Source: Brachionus plicatilis (taxonomy: Eukaryota; Rotifera; Eurotatoria; Ploima; Brachionidae). From it: a DNA stretch of 64,000 bases. A program made the translations under genes and the position numbers. Below are positions 35,288 to 46,655 of this stretch, one piece after another (the stretch's first letter is position 1; each line of letters opens with the position of its first letter). Below the pieces are notes generated by a model, which saw only the letters and a list, made by a program, of their open reading frames with translations, had not been told where the DNA came from and made no database searches. The DNA is taken from the NCBI GenBank assembly GCA_010279815.1, contig QEOQ01000493.1, positions 480,515-544,514 on the forward strand, read 5' to 3'.

Positions 35288-36180
35288 CTAAATTTTTTTT
35301 AATTTATAAGTTTTTGACACTATCATGCAAATTCGGTAGTACCAATAAATGTTAAGCATGTCAAGTGGTACACTAGTGCCAATGCAGAGGAATTTGTAAA
35401 AAAAATGAATGGAACTCCATTGAGGATGAGATATAAACTGAAAAAAAGTATTCCAAATCGGAAACAAGGTGACTATTCGAACTAATCCGAATGAAATAAA
35501 TGCTATAAGTCCATTAATGGTGTACAATTGAGTATTTTTCATGTTAAGCGACAACAAAAACCATCTCATGTTCACAAACAATGTGGACGCTTCGCTCAGA
35601 CTGCGAATTGCTGCTATGAACGCAAAATAGCCATAGTTCTTAAATTTTAAATTATTTATTTTTTTTTTATTCTTTGAAATGTTGTTAATTTACAGTGCTG
35701 ATAAAACAAGCAATCGATGATACCAAGTGATGCACCACAAATTGCCAGTCAAACAACTCTTTTCTGTACCAAAGCATGCATAGTAAATCTAAATAAAATT
35801 TTTAAAAAGTTTTTTATTTTCATTTACCAAACTTACCATAAAACAAATATCCGAATACTAAGTTATAAGCAATAATTAGAGTCTGATTTCTATATCTGAT
35901 ACAGACGTAATTTAGGATTTTGTTTGTAAAAAAATATCTGAACTTACATTAATTTATTTTTGTAGAGGTTTTCATCTGTTAGAAGGACATAAGCGGCTGC
36001 TAGTGTGACTATCAATGCGTTGACACACGAAACAGCTCTTGAGACAAACTGAATTTGAGTTTGACGATCCAAATTGGCAAACTCTTTCCAGTATTTGCGC
36101 AATGAATGTAGACTTGTGTAGAACAGAATTGCGAATAGAAAAAAAGAAGGAATAATTTGTATGTTTGGATCATTTAACAT
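35288..36180 (-). CDS. TLCD4: TLC-domain membrane protein, TLCD4-like, copy A
   Basis: Four exons: 36180-35948, 35895-35837, 35788-35694 and 35638-35288. They join in phase to 245 residues. Introns are 52, 48 and 55 bp. The TRAM-LAG1-CLN8 pattern includes the paired His of VVHHLVSS in exon 3, RSLSEASTLFVNMRWFLLSL in exon 4 and LDMLNIYWYYRI near the C-terminus. About six hydrophobic helices are visible. TLCD4 (TMEM56) proteins are multi-pass membrane proteins, probably of the ER or plasma membrane; their lipid substrate is not settled. Exon count, intron phases and last-exon length (351 bp) are the same as in copy B, 255 bp upstream, so the two arose by tandem duplication. Confidence 0.85.
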
Positions 36181-36435
36181 TATTTTTTGGGATATTTTGA
36201 CAAATTTTTTGAAACTAAATTAAAATTTGACTTGGATTACGTGAATATTTTATTATGAAAATTTCATGAAACTTTTGAGTTTTAGGTATAAGCGAAAGTA
36301 TTAATTATAATCTGCATTGCAAATTGGCTTTAAAATTCACAAGTTTTTTTATTTTTCTTATAAAAAAAAATTTTATTTAATCAACAAGATCTTTTAGTTC
36401 TGTCATTAAAATAAAAAATGCTAAAAAAATTAAAA

Positions 36436-37328
36436 TTAATTTTTCTTTTGCTTGAGAGATTTGTAAACAATTGAGACAATGCGGGAATACCAATAAATAT
36501 TGAGTGAGTCGAGGATAACTGCATTAGCAGCGCATATGATGATAAGAAAATATTGCACTAGCTGCCAATCTGGATTATTCGAATATTCGTAGAATTTTTT
36601 CCAAAATGGAATTATTGGAACTATTCTCACCAAACCGAAAACAATAAACACCAAAAGACCATTTATTGTGTACACTTTGGACTCTTTCATGGACAGACTT
36701 AACAAAAACCATCGGATATTTATAAAAAGAGTAGAGCCTTCGCTCAATAGCCGGATAAGCACAAAATAAAAAAAAACATCATATTTCTTTAATAAAATTT
36801 TTTGTCTAATTAATAAAATATTTAAAAAATAAAAATCAAATTTTACCATGCTAAAAATTGACGAAATTAATGCTACTATGTGATGAAGTAAAAACTGTAT
36901 ATCAAATAATTCTCTATACCATAAAATCATCATCAGATCTTTGATAAGAAAAAATGTATCCTTGTATTAAAATTTTTTTGTTTAAGTACCATTTAGAAAG
37001 TAAGCTATTACAATGCAACTATTCGCGATGATTATCGGAGAACTATAGCTAAAAAAAATTTCGTTTTCAAAAGAAAAAAAAGTCATTAAGAAGTTTACAT
37101 TATTTTTTGAGATATTTTTTCATCCGTAAGCAGGATGTAGACTGAAATTAAAAAAACCAAAACAGAATGAACACTTGAGACAATTCTTGATACAAATTGA
37201 ATTTGAACTTTTGAATTCAAATTACGAAACGATTTCCAATGCTTTGCAAGTAGGTGTAGACTTGTGTAGAATACTAGCGAAAAAAACAAAAAAAAAGAGA
37301 CAATTTCCAAGTAAATTGTACCATTCAT
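36436..37328 (-). CDS. TLCD4: TLC-domain membrane protein, TLCD4-like, copy B
   Basis: Four exons: 37328-37099, 37048-36990, 36938-36847 and 36786-36436. They join in phase to 243 residues. I chose the ATG at 37328 (MNGTIYLEIV) because copy A starts at the same place; an upstream TTG frame exists but is less likely. Shared motifs with copy A: FYTSLH, QIQFVSR, LLTDE, LWYRELFD, LLHHIVAL, FINIRWFLLSL and LDSLNIYWYSRI. Divergence is spread over the whole protein, with the luminal or cytosolic loops most changed. Exon 3 is one codon shorter than in copy A. Confidence 0.85.
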
Positions 37329-37944
37329 TTTATAAACTATATAAAAAAAATAAAATTTTATCAATTAAATAGTGTTTTATTGGAGTCAGTTGAATTTTCG
37401 TTCTTTTTTGTCAAAAATAAAGATAAGGTTTTTTTTTTTAAACTGTTTATTTATAACATAACGTGAAACTAAGCTATTATTTCAATAACATTAGTCACTA
37501 TTTTAATTACGAAATATCTAAATTTATTTTATTCAAAATTATGTTTAACAATCGATTTTCGTAGTCAAAATAATTTTTTTTTCTTTATTTAAAATACTTC
37601 AGTTGTGTAAAAATACAAATATTTTGAAGAAAAAAAATTCAAAAAATTCTATTTATGGTTGACAGATTGTTTTTTCAAGTAATAAATTAAAAATATGTTT
37701 ATTCTATTTTTGAGTAACAAAAATAAATTTCAATAAATAGAAATTATTCTGAGAAATTCTATTATGCATCTTAGATACCGAAATACTCGAAAAAAAAATT
37801 ATCACATTTTGTTACAAAAATTTTGAAGTCAACAACAGACAATTTTCTGATCGTCACTATATTTGAATTCAAAATTTTTAAAATTTCAATAATTTGAAGC
37901 TTTTTTGATAATTACTAAATTTATTCTAAAAATCAAATGATAAA
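37329..37944. promoter_or_regulatory. Divergent intergenic region, TLC copy B / TAF5
   Basis: 616 bp between two genes facing away from each other. AT-rich with A- and T-runs. No specific site can be defended. Confidence 0.45.
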
Positions 37945-40900
37945 ATGGAGCATATAAATGCGGTTCCTAGTTCACCTGCCATCAATTACCAACAAATGAA
38001 TCCAAATCAAACAATGCACACGTACCAGACCCATGTTTATCACAACGAGCCGAGTGCACAGGCTCAAAACACTTCGAACATGCAATCCAATTCCCAAGGA
38101 ACCGATCTAGACCAAAATGATTTTGGTCAAATTTTAAAAATTTTTCAAAAATACAATCTTAAAGTAATTAAATAAATTTTTAATATAATAATGTTTTGCA
38201 GATAAATTCTTTTTTAATTAGGAATCTGAAGAAATTTTTCGCAGAGAACTCAATAGAAAAAATGGCATCGAAGTTTCTCTCGATCCCACTCAAAAGTAAA
38301 AAAAAATTTATTTTCTTTGAAAGAGATAATTTTTTATGTCAATCAGAGAACGTGAATTCTATTACGACATATATGAGAGTCTAACTCGCTTTGTTGAATC
38401 AACCAAAGAGAACAAATTCGAATTGTCACAAGTTTTATATCCCATTTTCATTCATCTCTACATGGACATGATTAACAAGGACTATTTAAAATTGGCCCAA
38501 GAATTTTTTACCAAATATTCCATTGTTCAGACACCAAATCATGCGTTGGATATTAAAAAACTCAAATTGATCACCAATAAAGAACAATTGAATCGCAGTG
38601 AGTTCAGAGAAATGTACGGAACGACAAAATATAATGTCAAGCTTTCGGACGAGTCCTATCGCTTGCTCAAAGACTTTGTTAAAGTAAAAAACTCTAAGCC
38701 TTTAGTTGATCTAATAAAAGAGAACATGATGCTCGAAAGTAATTGATTAGTTGTTTTTTTTTTAAATTAAAATTTATTTTTTAGTCTATAATGGGCCTCT
38801 GAGAGATTATAGACAACAAAGTCAAAATGCCGGGGGTCTCCTTGGAGAATCTAATTCTAACAGTAAATTCAAATTCATTTTGATTGTTAATTTTATAAGC
38901 AATTTTAATTTACTATTAGATAATACAGAGAGAATATTTTATGGTTTACTTAAAGAACCCGAACAAACCGAAGAAGCGGAGGACTTGGCTGGTGAAGGTG
39001 GTGAAGAAACTGAAAAGCCAAAAGTATGTAAATTTTAAAAATGATTTGCTCTTGTTCACAGAACAAGAGCAAATCTAATAATTAAGCTTAACTCTAATAA
39101 TTAAGCTTTAAAGATTATATTAAAAGAAAAAGTTTTAAACCAAATTGATTTTATTTTAATTATTAATCTTTCTTTAAAAAAAAAAAAATTTTTCTATCAT
39201 AAAATGAGATGAATCTTTATACATTGAATTTTTTTTCAATCTAAAATAATTTTATTTTTTTTGATAAAATAAAATTCAAAGTTTATACTCAAATAAGTGA
39301 TTAATTTTAATTTGTCAAAATTTTAAAATGCATTTGATTTTTAAGAATATTTAAATAAAACTCAATGAAATTATTAAATTAATAAAAAGGTTTTTTTCAG
39401 AAATTTTATTTTTTTTTAAATTTAAGTACAAAAAGGCTTCTTTTAATTGTTCGTTGGGGAGACCTCTTAATCCTTTCCATCAGAATTAGTGTTGGAAATC
39501 GACTCCAATCGATTGATAATTTCCAAAAATCGACTTAACTTTTTAGTCGAATATTAAATCGATATGGTAATCAAAAATATTGCGGAATAAAGGTTTTTAA
39601 TTTGTAAAATTTAGTGAAATAACATTAAATTTAAATTCGGAAAAATTTGATTAATTTCTTGGAAACAATTGTCCCAAATCGAATAAACAGTGCTTCTACG
39701 ACTTGATTATTTACATAAATTAACGTAAAAAGACGTAATAAAACCTAATCGATTAAAAAAATTTAGTCGCTTTAAAGTTAGTCGACTTTTGAATCGATTA
39801 TTGATAATCGATTGCCAACACTAATCAGAATAAGTTTAATTTACAGTCTACATGGCTTAAGTTTCTAATTTCTGCCATTATTTAAGAAGCATTTCCCAAC
39901 ATTGTAAATCAAAAATAAATTTTTAAGTTAAAATAATTTTATTATTTTAAAAAATTTACCAAATTAATTGTATGGCCACAAAGTTTTTACCACACAACAA
40001 TATTAATTTTACAAATAATTTCAACTATATACCCCTCTCAGTTCCCTCTAATTTTTCCTATTTTTGTACTGTAAAAAATGTCTTTTAACTCCAAAAACAT
40101 ATGTTTTTGTTATTCTGTTATTTCCTTGTAAAGCCTCCGCAACCTTGCTTGCCGTAGCTTATTATTATTATTATTATTTAAGGTCGTTTCATAGTAAATT
40201 TTACAATGAAACATCTGACTAGTTTTATTTCTGTTTTTGTTCAAAATCGATTCTGTATAATGTATAATCTACGAATACATTCAATGTATGACTTTAGAGC
40301 CAAATTTGAAGAATCTTCATTTAGCTGGTTTTGTGAATTTCAGTACAAATGGGCAGAATAAAATGATAAAAATTTTCAATTGATAAAGTTTTTCAATTTT
40401 TTATTATTTGTTTCTGTTCTTTTTATCATTTTTCACTGAATTTCACAAAACTTATTTAGCTTTAGCATTATCCAAAACAAATTTTGAACAAAAGTAGTAA
40501 AAAAAGCTTCTAGGATTTTTTATATAAGTCCTAAAATTCGCAATGCCCAATTGATTTGAAAAGTCTGCACTATAAATCTTATCAGTCGAATAATCACAAT
40601 TTTAATATAAGTAAATTGGATTTTTTTGAATAGGAAAATTAAATTTTTAAATTAAAAAAATATTGCCAAAATTTTTATTAAAATGGACAAAAAAAAAAAT
40701 TTTTTCTTTTTAGAAACGTAAAAATAAACGCGAAGCGTTAATGAATAAAAAAAACCGTCAGGATCCGAATGCGCCACAATTTAACCGAATTCCTCTACCA
40801 GAAATGTAAAAGACAAAAAATCAAATTTTTAAACTCAAATTAAATTTTTCATTCTAGACGAAGCATCGACCGCATGAATCGAAAACAAGCGGCCAAGGAT

Positions 40901-42034
40901 TATTTAAAACGAGCTCGTCTCGGTCCCGAATCATTGCCTTCAATATGCTTTTACACAATACTCAACTCATTTAATTTGTAATTAAACAAACACATTTTTT
41001 GCTTTTAATTTTTATCAATAAAATTACATTTTTTCTTCTTTAGAGTTAATTGTATAGACCTTAGTGATGACTCTTGTTGGCTGGCACTCGGTCTATCCGA
41101 TTCCACAGTCAAAATTTGCACATTGAACGAAAAGCTAAAGCTCCGAACTCTCAGAGCATTGCAAGAGCTTGAGTCGCTGGACAAAGAGTCGGATGACATA
41201 TTTAATCTGATGTTTGACGAGCACTCAGGCGTTGATCATAAAACACTAACTGGTCATTCAGGGCCTGTCTATGGCGTTTGTTTTAGTCCGGATAAATATT
41301 TTGTAGTATCAGGCTCTGAGGATGGCACTGTTCGTCTTTGGTGTTTGTTGACATTTTCTTGCTTGGTCAGCTACAGGGGCCACAACGGTCCTGTATGGGA
41401 TGTCAAATTCGGTCCTTATGGACACTACTTTGCTTCGTGTGGAATGGACAAAACAGCCAGAATTTGGGCAACTGATCAACACCAGTCGTTGAGGCTGTAC
41501 ACAGATCATTTGGCCGATGTGGAATGTCTCTGCTTTCATCCGAATTCGAACTATCTGGCCACTGGGTCTAGTGATAGGACAATCAGAATTTATGACCTGG
41601 GCAGCATAAAAGAAACGCACCAAGTGCGTCAATATACAGGACACAAGGACGTGGTGAATGTGATTAAGTTTTCGGCTTGTGGCCGATATCTTGGTACAGG
41701 TGGCAATGATGGAACTGTTTTAGTCTGGGACATATCTAAATCGGTGATTGTGGCAAATCTAAACTCGCACAAACAAGCCATTTATTCTCTTGATTTTAGC
41801 AGAGATAACACTGTTTTTGCCACTGGTGGACTTGACAACACAGTCAAAGTGTGGAATATGGCCAAGTTGTGCAAAGAAGTTGAGCAATCCGAGGATTTTA
41901 GTAAGTTCGTGACCAGAAATGAAACGCATTTAGAAATCGGATCGTGGCAAACCAAGCTAACGCCAATACTTCATTTACATTTTACAAGAAGAAATTTGCT
42001 TGTTGGTATCGGACCATTTAATGATAAAAAATAA
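37945..42034 (+). CDS. TAF5: TFIID subunit 5 (TAF5), WD40 protein
   Basis: Eight exons: 37945-38163, 38222-38295, 38347-38738, 38785-38862, 38920-39023, 40714-40805, 40858-40977 and 41044-42034. All phases fit and give 689 residues. The order is family-typical: Gln/Asn-rich head; LisH-like helix (FGQILKIFQKYNLKESEEIF); NTD2 (REFYYDIYESLTRFVE, FIHLYMDMINKDYLKLAQEF); acidic linker; then six WD40 repeats, of which five are clear (LTGHSGPVYGVCFSPD, YRGHNGPVWDVKFGP, YTDHLADVECLCFHP, YTGHKDVVNVIKF, LNSHKQAIYSLDF). TAF5 scaffolds TFIID with TAF6 and TAF9. Human TAF5 is 800 residues; the shortfall is in the N-terminal low-complexity part. Intron 5 (1.69 kb) hosts a hAT MITE, a foldback and a hairpin. 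Confidence 0.94.
39044..39074. repeat. Perfect hairpin, 14 bp arms, 3 nt loop
   Basis: ATTTGCTCTTGTTC, loop ACA, then the exact reverse complement, starting 20 bp inside TAF5 intron 5. It is close enough to the splice donor to affect transcript folding. Confidence 0.85.
39487..39823. mobile_element. hAT-type MITE (TAGTGTTGG), perfect target duplication
   Basis: Ends TAGTGTTGGAAATCGACTCC and ...AATCGATTGCCAACACTA. Flanked by a perfect 8 bp duplication ATCAGAAT at 39479-39486 and 39824-39831. Interior carries TTAGTCGACTTTTGAATCGA-type palindromes. It lies in TAF5 intron 5. A truncated relative starts at about 23189. Confidence 0.9.
40110..40185. mobile_element. Short retroelement 3' end with ATT tail
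   Basis: CCTCCGCAACCTTGCTTGCC... runs directly into six ATT units at about 40160. It resembles the ATT-tailed 3' ends left by RTE- or CR1-type LINEs and their SINEs. Too short to classify. Confidence 0.35.
40236..40496. mobile_element. Foldback MITE family E in TAF5 intron 5
   Basis: Outer arms TTTGTTCAAAATCGATTCTG and ...AAATTTTGAACAAAAG; inner arms TTAGCTGGTTTTGTGAATTT and ...TTTCACAAAACTTATTTAGC. Both pairs fold on a T-rich centre near 40395. Related inner arms are nested in MITE A copy 1. Confidence 0.6.
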
Positions 42035-44339
42035 TTTAACAAAAAAGCTCTCAATTTAACTTTGTAAATAAAAATTACCTTTTTTTTTTGTTTAGTAAAA
42101 ATATGCTTTAATAAAAAATTATTTTGACAAGGTTTAAAATCCTTTTATTCAATAATAAAATTTATATGGGAACAAATCATTCATCTGTTTCTCAAATTTA
42201 AAAGTTCCAAAAAAGCAAAAATTATTTATTAGTATTCTTTAAAAATAAGTATAAAAAATATGAGCAAGTTAACTATCAAATTTTAGGCAATTTGAATTTT
42301 ATGATCAAAAAGATCAAATCAAGTTTAAAATTTAAGATAAATTGTTATTTCTAAAAAAGAGTAAAGCAGAGATCCACTTTAGATTTTACATTCAATGCTC
42401 AAAAGGTAACATCTGCAATATCAAAATGCTAATTGCGGAGTGCACTGAAATGAACAAGTTTAAGTTTTTTTTGTTTTATTTAAAATATTATTTAATAATC
42501 TTTCTTTTTCAAAAAATCAGATCCTTTTATTCAATCAGATCCTGAGCTAAATTATAATTAAAGCTAAAGAAAAAAGCAAAAAGGAAGAAAATCTCGAAAC
42601 ATCATAACTGTCAAGTCATGCCATGTTTTGATGTTGCTACTAGATTGTTTGAAAAATCTAAATAAACAGTGCTGATTTGATACAAGGGTTTTTGGTAATT
42701 TTACTTAATTTTTCGAAAAATTACGTAAAAAACAAAATTGACAAAAAATGCCATTTTTAAATTTTTTCAATAAATTGAATAAATTTTAAAAAAAAATAGA
42801 CCGATTTTTACGTAAATTTACGTAAAAATGGCAATTTTTTGGCATTTTTGTTTTTACGTAATTTTTCGAAACTTAGCCTTTTTTAATATATGTAATTTTT
42901 CGAAAAATTACGTAAAATGACTAATTTTAATAATATTTTTTTTCCTGTAAGCCTTAGAGAAAATGAAGAGTTTTTTTTAGATTTTAAAAAATTTGCTTTT
43001 GGCTTAAAAAAACTAATTATCATTTATTTATTGGTATTATGTGCAAAAGGTACCAATTTTAGATTTTCTGATAAAGTAAAAGTGCAGTGAATCTGTGTTC
43101 TTTCGACAAGGATATTTTTTAGTGCTTGGTATCGATAGATATTGCTCAAGGGTAATTAGCATGAATTTTGTTAAAAGTTTTTCTTATTTTCCAAAATAAG
43201 ACAAAAATTTCAAAATTATTTTTTTTTATCAAATAATAATTATCGAAAAAATTAAAATATTAAAAAGATTTCTTCATAACAGACTCGTTTTTAAGTCATT
43301 GAATTAACTTAAAAACAGCTCAGTTTAACAAAATTTTAAATGAAATTTACTAATTTACTAAATTTAAGAAATTTAAGAAATTTTAAAGTTCTGAGAACTT
43401 TAAAATTTCTTGGAGATTATGAATTTTATTAAAATAGACTAGTTTTAAATTAACTCAAAAGGATGCTTCGATAACTAGATTATCTAAATCTTTAATAAAC
43501 CAAAAAATCTGGAAAAGATTCAGATAATGTTTTTAAAGGTATTTCGGACAATTAAAAATTATTCAGAAGATTTTGTAAAAGAATACATTTTTTTTTGGAT
43601 TTGAAAATTTAATTTAAAAAAATTTCAATTTTTCTACAAAATAACAAAACTTTATAGGAAAAATCTGTTATTTTATTTATCGATACAATCGAGCAATATC
43701 GATGTCGCTAGAAAGTATAGATTTTTAAAATCGATGTCCTGCATTAAAATTTCGTAAAAGTAATTTTCAACAGGATAATTTAGAAAAATAAAAATTTGAT
43801 AGAAAAATTTTTACGAAAAATAAATTATTAAATTATCCTTCCAATATCATTTAAACATATTTTCTAGTTGAATAAATGAAATTTTGTGGATTGAATAAAA
43901 ATAAATAAAACAAAATTTTATCGCTTTACCAGTGTAATTTAATCTCAAAAAAATTAAAAATCAAAGCTATTTTTGAAATAAATCTTATTATTTTTTCTCT
44001 TAATAAAAAAAAATTGAATTACAAGTTAAACGATTTTAGAAAAAAAAAATTTTTTTTTGCTGAGTTTTTGAAAATATTTAAAAATATTTGGTGAAATTTT
44101 AGATTGAGGTTTAAAGTCTGGTTCTATTTTGACTAGCCCAATTGGAACCTTAAAAAACTTTTATTCTTTTTTAAATTGGTAATAATTAAATAAATCAATT
44201 TTGTAATGAAAATTTAGTTTACAAAGAAATATTAAATTTTTATTTGCTTTACCATTTTACTTGGCAGTATTTTTCATGTCAATTTTTTTCGATCTTTAAA
44301 AATTTTTGAAAATAATTTATTTTAAACAAAAATTTCAAG
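42035..44339. other. Intergenic region TAF5 to NDUFAF6
   Basis: 2.3 kb with no supported gene. It contains a decayed family C left arm (42286-42400), a cluster of AATTTTTCGAAAAATTACGT palindromes (42690-42930) with an inverted overall layout, and an 18 bp-arm hairpin at 43375-43411. Confidence 0.55.
43375..43411. repeat. Perfect hairpin, 18 bp arms, 1 nt loop
   Basis: AAGAAATTTTAAAGTTCT, one G, then the exact reverse complement. Longest of the isolated hairpins in the window. Preceded by AAATTTAAG repeats. Confidence 0.85.
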
Positions 44340-45269
44340 ATGTTATCTAGACGATTTGTCAAATTGACACTAAATACTGTACGCTATTCGTCTAGGCAAA
44401 CCAATTTTCAATACTGCATTGATTTAGTTAAAAACAACGATTATGATTCATATTTGACAACTTTATTGACACCACAACAAGTACTTCGACCGGCATTTAC
44501 TCTCAAAGCTTTTAGTATGGAAATAACGAATGTTGGTAAGTCGGCAATAGACAGTCGGGTCGGAGAAGCCAAGTTGGTCTATTGGAAAGATCAAATAGAC
44601 AAAGTGTTTGCTTCGGTAAAAAAAAATGAACAAACAAGCTTCAATGATCCAATAAGTCAAGAGATTTATCTAATGGCAAAATTTTTTAATCTTTCCAAAG
44701 CAAGATTTAGTCGATTTATTGATGCTAAGAAAAATTTTTTATCCATTCAACAGTTTAAAAGTTTTGACGAGCTGGAGAGTTTTGCTGATTATGCCAATTT
44801 TAACTATATTTTGTTCAATTGCTTGGGAATTAACAATGTAGATTGTGACCATGCGGCAAACCACATCGGCAAAGCACAATTTCTCTGTTTTGTGACAAAA
44901 AATATTCTCAAAATGCCAACTCAAATGGTCTACTATTTACCTAGGGATTTATTGCTAAAGCATAAAATTTCCCAACAAGATTTGTTCAATTTTAGCGAAA
45001 GAATTCTGAGACCAAAGCGGCAAAATTTCAAAGACTTGGCATTTGACATGTGCTCCAGAGCTAATGATCACATAAGATCTGCCCGTAGTCTAAGCAGCAA
45101 AATACCCGGAAACGCTAGACCAATTTTGGCGACATCGGTCAATTGTGACATTTTTTTAAGCAAAATGCAAAAATATGATTTTGATCTCATGGATCCAAAA
45201 TTGAACTCAAATTTTAGAACTTTGTTTTTAATTAAATTAATTTTAGCCAAGTTAAAAAATAACTATTAA
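44340..45269 (+). CDS. NDUFAF6: Complex I assembly factor NDUFAF6
   Basis: A single 309-codon exon. The start MLSRRFVKLTLNTVRYSSR is Arg/Ser-rich with no acids, typical of a mitochondrial targeting sequence. The rest is the squalene/phytoene-synthase-like fold of NDUFAF6: YCIDLVKNNDYDSYLTTLL, FTLKAFSMEITNV, VYWKDQIDKVFA, then NCLGINNVDCDHAANHIGKA and VYYLPRDLLLKHKISQQDLF. The catalytic Asp-rich motifs of true prenyl synthases are absent, as in other NDUFAF6 proteins. It helps build the ND1 module of complex I. The gene has no intron while most neighbours do. It shares a pathway with NDUFA9 about 30 kb upstream, but nothing indicates co-regulation. Confidence 0.92.
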   Translation: MLSRRFVKLTLNTVRYSSRQTNFQYCIDLVKNNDYDSYLTTLLTPQQVLRPAFTLKAFSMEITNVGKSAIDSRVGEAKLVYWKDQIDKVFASVKKNEQTSFNDPISQEIYLMAKFFNLSKARFSRFIDAKKNFLSIQQFKSFDELESFADYANFNYILFNCLGINNVDCDHAANHIGKAQFLCFVTKNILKMPTQMVYYLPRDLLLKHKISQQDLFNFSERILRPKRQNFKDLAFDMCSRANDHIRSARSLSSKIPGNARPILATSVNCDIFLSKMQKYDFDLMDPKLNSNFRTLFLIKLILAKLKNNY

Positions 45270-45971
45270 TTTAAATTTTATTTTATTTTTTAAAATTAAT
45301 AAAAAATTATTTGAGTAATTTTTTTTGATCATCAAAATAAATAAACTATTTTTGTTTAATAAATTTAATTTGTAAAAAGAAGTAGTAATTAAAAATTTTC
45401 TTTTGCACCCAATTTTGTCAAATTCAATAAATAAACAATTTAAGATAAATAATAAAATTGATTTCTAAATTTTCACATACTGTATATGCGCAAAAAAAAT
45501 TTAAAAATATTTAAGAAAACCGAAATTCATTCCGCAATTTCAAGTCATACTCAAATGACTTGAATCAAGTCTAATTCAAAGTCAATTTACCCAGAAAAAA
45601 ATGAATCGACTCAAGTCATTAAAAATTGACTTAAGCCAGACTCGAGTCAAATTTTTAAGTCACCATCTCTCAACCAACTCTAACCCACCATCTATTTAAA
45701 TATTGTTTCAAATTCAAACAATCGATAGTATTTTTATTTTTCCTTCAACTTCTGAATAAAATGAACATAAATTAATCGAAGAAAAAAAATTTTTCTATTT
45801 GTTTTATTTTTTTTTTTGGTGCAGGCAAAATCAACAAAAATATTGGTGAAAAAATTAAAATTATTTATTTTTTAAAAAAATTTAATAATAATAATGACAG
45901 TAATCAAAATTGTAAAAAAGAAATTGTCTTCACTCGAATAAAAATCTACTTGAAATTATCTAAAATTAAAG
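45270..45971. other. Intergenic region with a decayed hAT-type MITE
   Basis: 45540-45690 carries GACTTGAATCAAGTC-type palindromes and ends AAGTCACCATCTCTCAACCA ACTCT, related to the CAGAGTTGG element at 25.8 kb. The left terminus is lost. Confidence 0.5.
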
Positions 45972-46655
45972 TTACATTTTTCGTTTTAAATTTTTGACAG
46001 CCAGACAAAAATTTCTTTCCAATTTGAGTATAGGAGAAGATGGAACTTTGGCCTCGGACAACTCCTCATAATCCGAATCGTCCACATAACTAAACTCTTT
46101 TTCACCTATGCCAAATTCCAAAACACATTCAACACTAGAAAAGTCGTGTATACCTTTGAAAAAAAAACATCTATTTTCAAACAATTTTTTTCTACACTCG
46201 TCATATTTTTTGTCCAATTCTTTTAGTCTAGAAGCTAAATGTTGCCGATCATGTTCGGTCTTTTTTGAAACCAAAACCGACAATGGCACATCTTCATCAT
46301 CTTCATCACTGTCCGAACAAGTCCTTAACTTTTTGGCACACATTACACTCAACGGCATCTCATCATCCTCGCTCTCCAATTCACTAATTGTCAAATTTTC
46401 ATCTATTTTCCTTTCTTCTTGACTAGTTGTCTTTAGTTCAATTGTTGGTATTGGTATTTTGGAATGCAATCGATTCTCGATTGACTTGAGCGGTGTATTT
46501 TGCTCTTTGTTCCTGTCTTCCTCAAAAGAATAGTTATCGGAGTCGCTTTCCGACTCTAATAGTGAACTAATTACTTGATCGACTTTAAATTTTTTATTAG
46601 GTTTCATTTTGTTTTTTTTTTTTAATTTTTTTCTTAATTTTTTTGAAATTTTCAA
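45972..46655 (-). CDS. Acidic Lys/Ser-rich protein, probably nuclear, unknown family
   Basis: A 227-codon uninterrupted frame. I do not recognise the family. The head is strongly basic (KKLRKKLKKKNKMKPNKK), a likely nuclear or nucleolar signal. Acidic Ser-rich stretches follow (LLESESDSDNYSF, SDSDEDDEDV). A motif is used twice: DDEMPLSVMCAKK and DDEDVPLSVLVSKK. A short helical segment (HLASRLKELDKKYDECRKKLFE) and a more ordered C-terminal part (FSSVECVLEFGIGEKEFSYVDDSDYEEL) complete it. Codon use looks like real coding sequence and the length is far above chance here. Its start lies only 74 bp from the start of the first NF-YA gene on the other strand. Confidence 0.7.
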   Translation of the reverse strand: MKISKKLRKKLKKKNKMKPNKKFKVDQVISSLLESESDSDNYSFEEDRNKEQNTPLKSIENRLHSKIPIPTIELKTTSQEERKIDENLTISELESEDDEMPLSVMCAKKLRTCSDSDEDDEDVPLSVLVSKKTEHDRQHLASRLKELDKKYDECRKKLFENRCFFFKGIHDFSSVECVLEFGIGEKEFSYVDDSDYEELSEAKVPSSPILKLERNFCLAVKNLKRKM

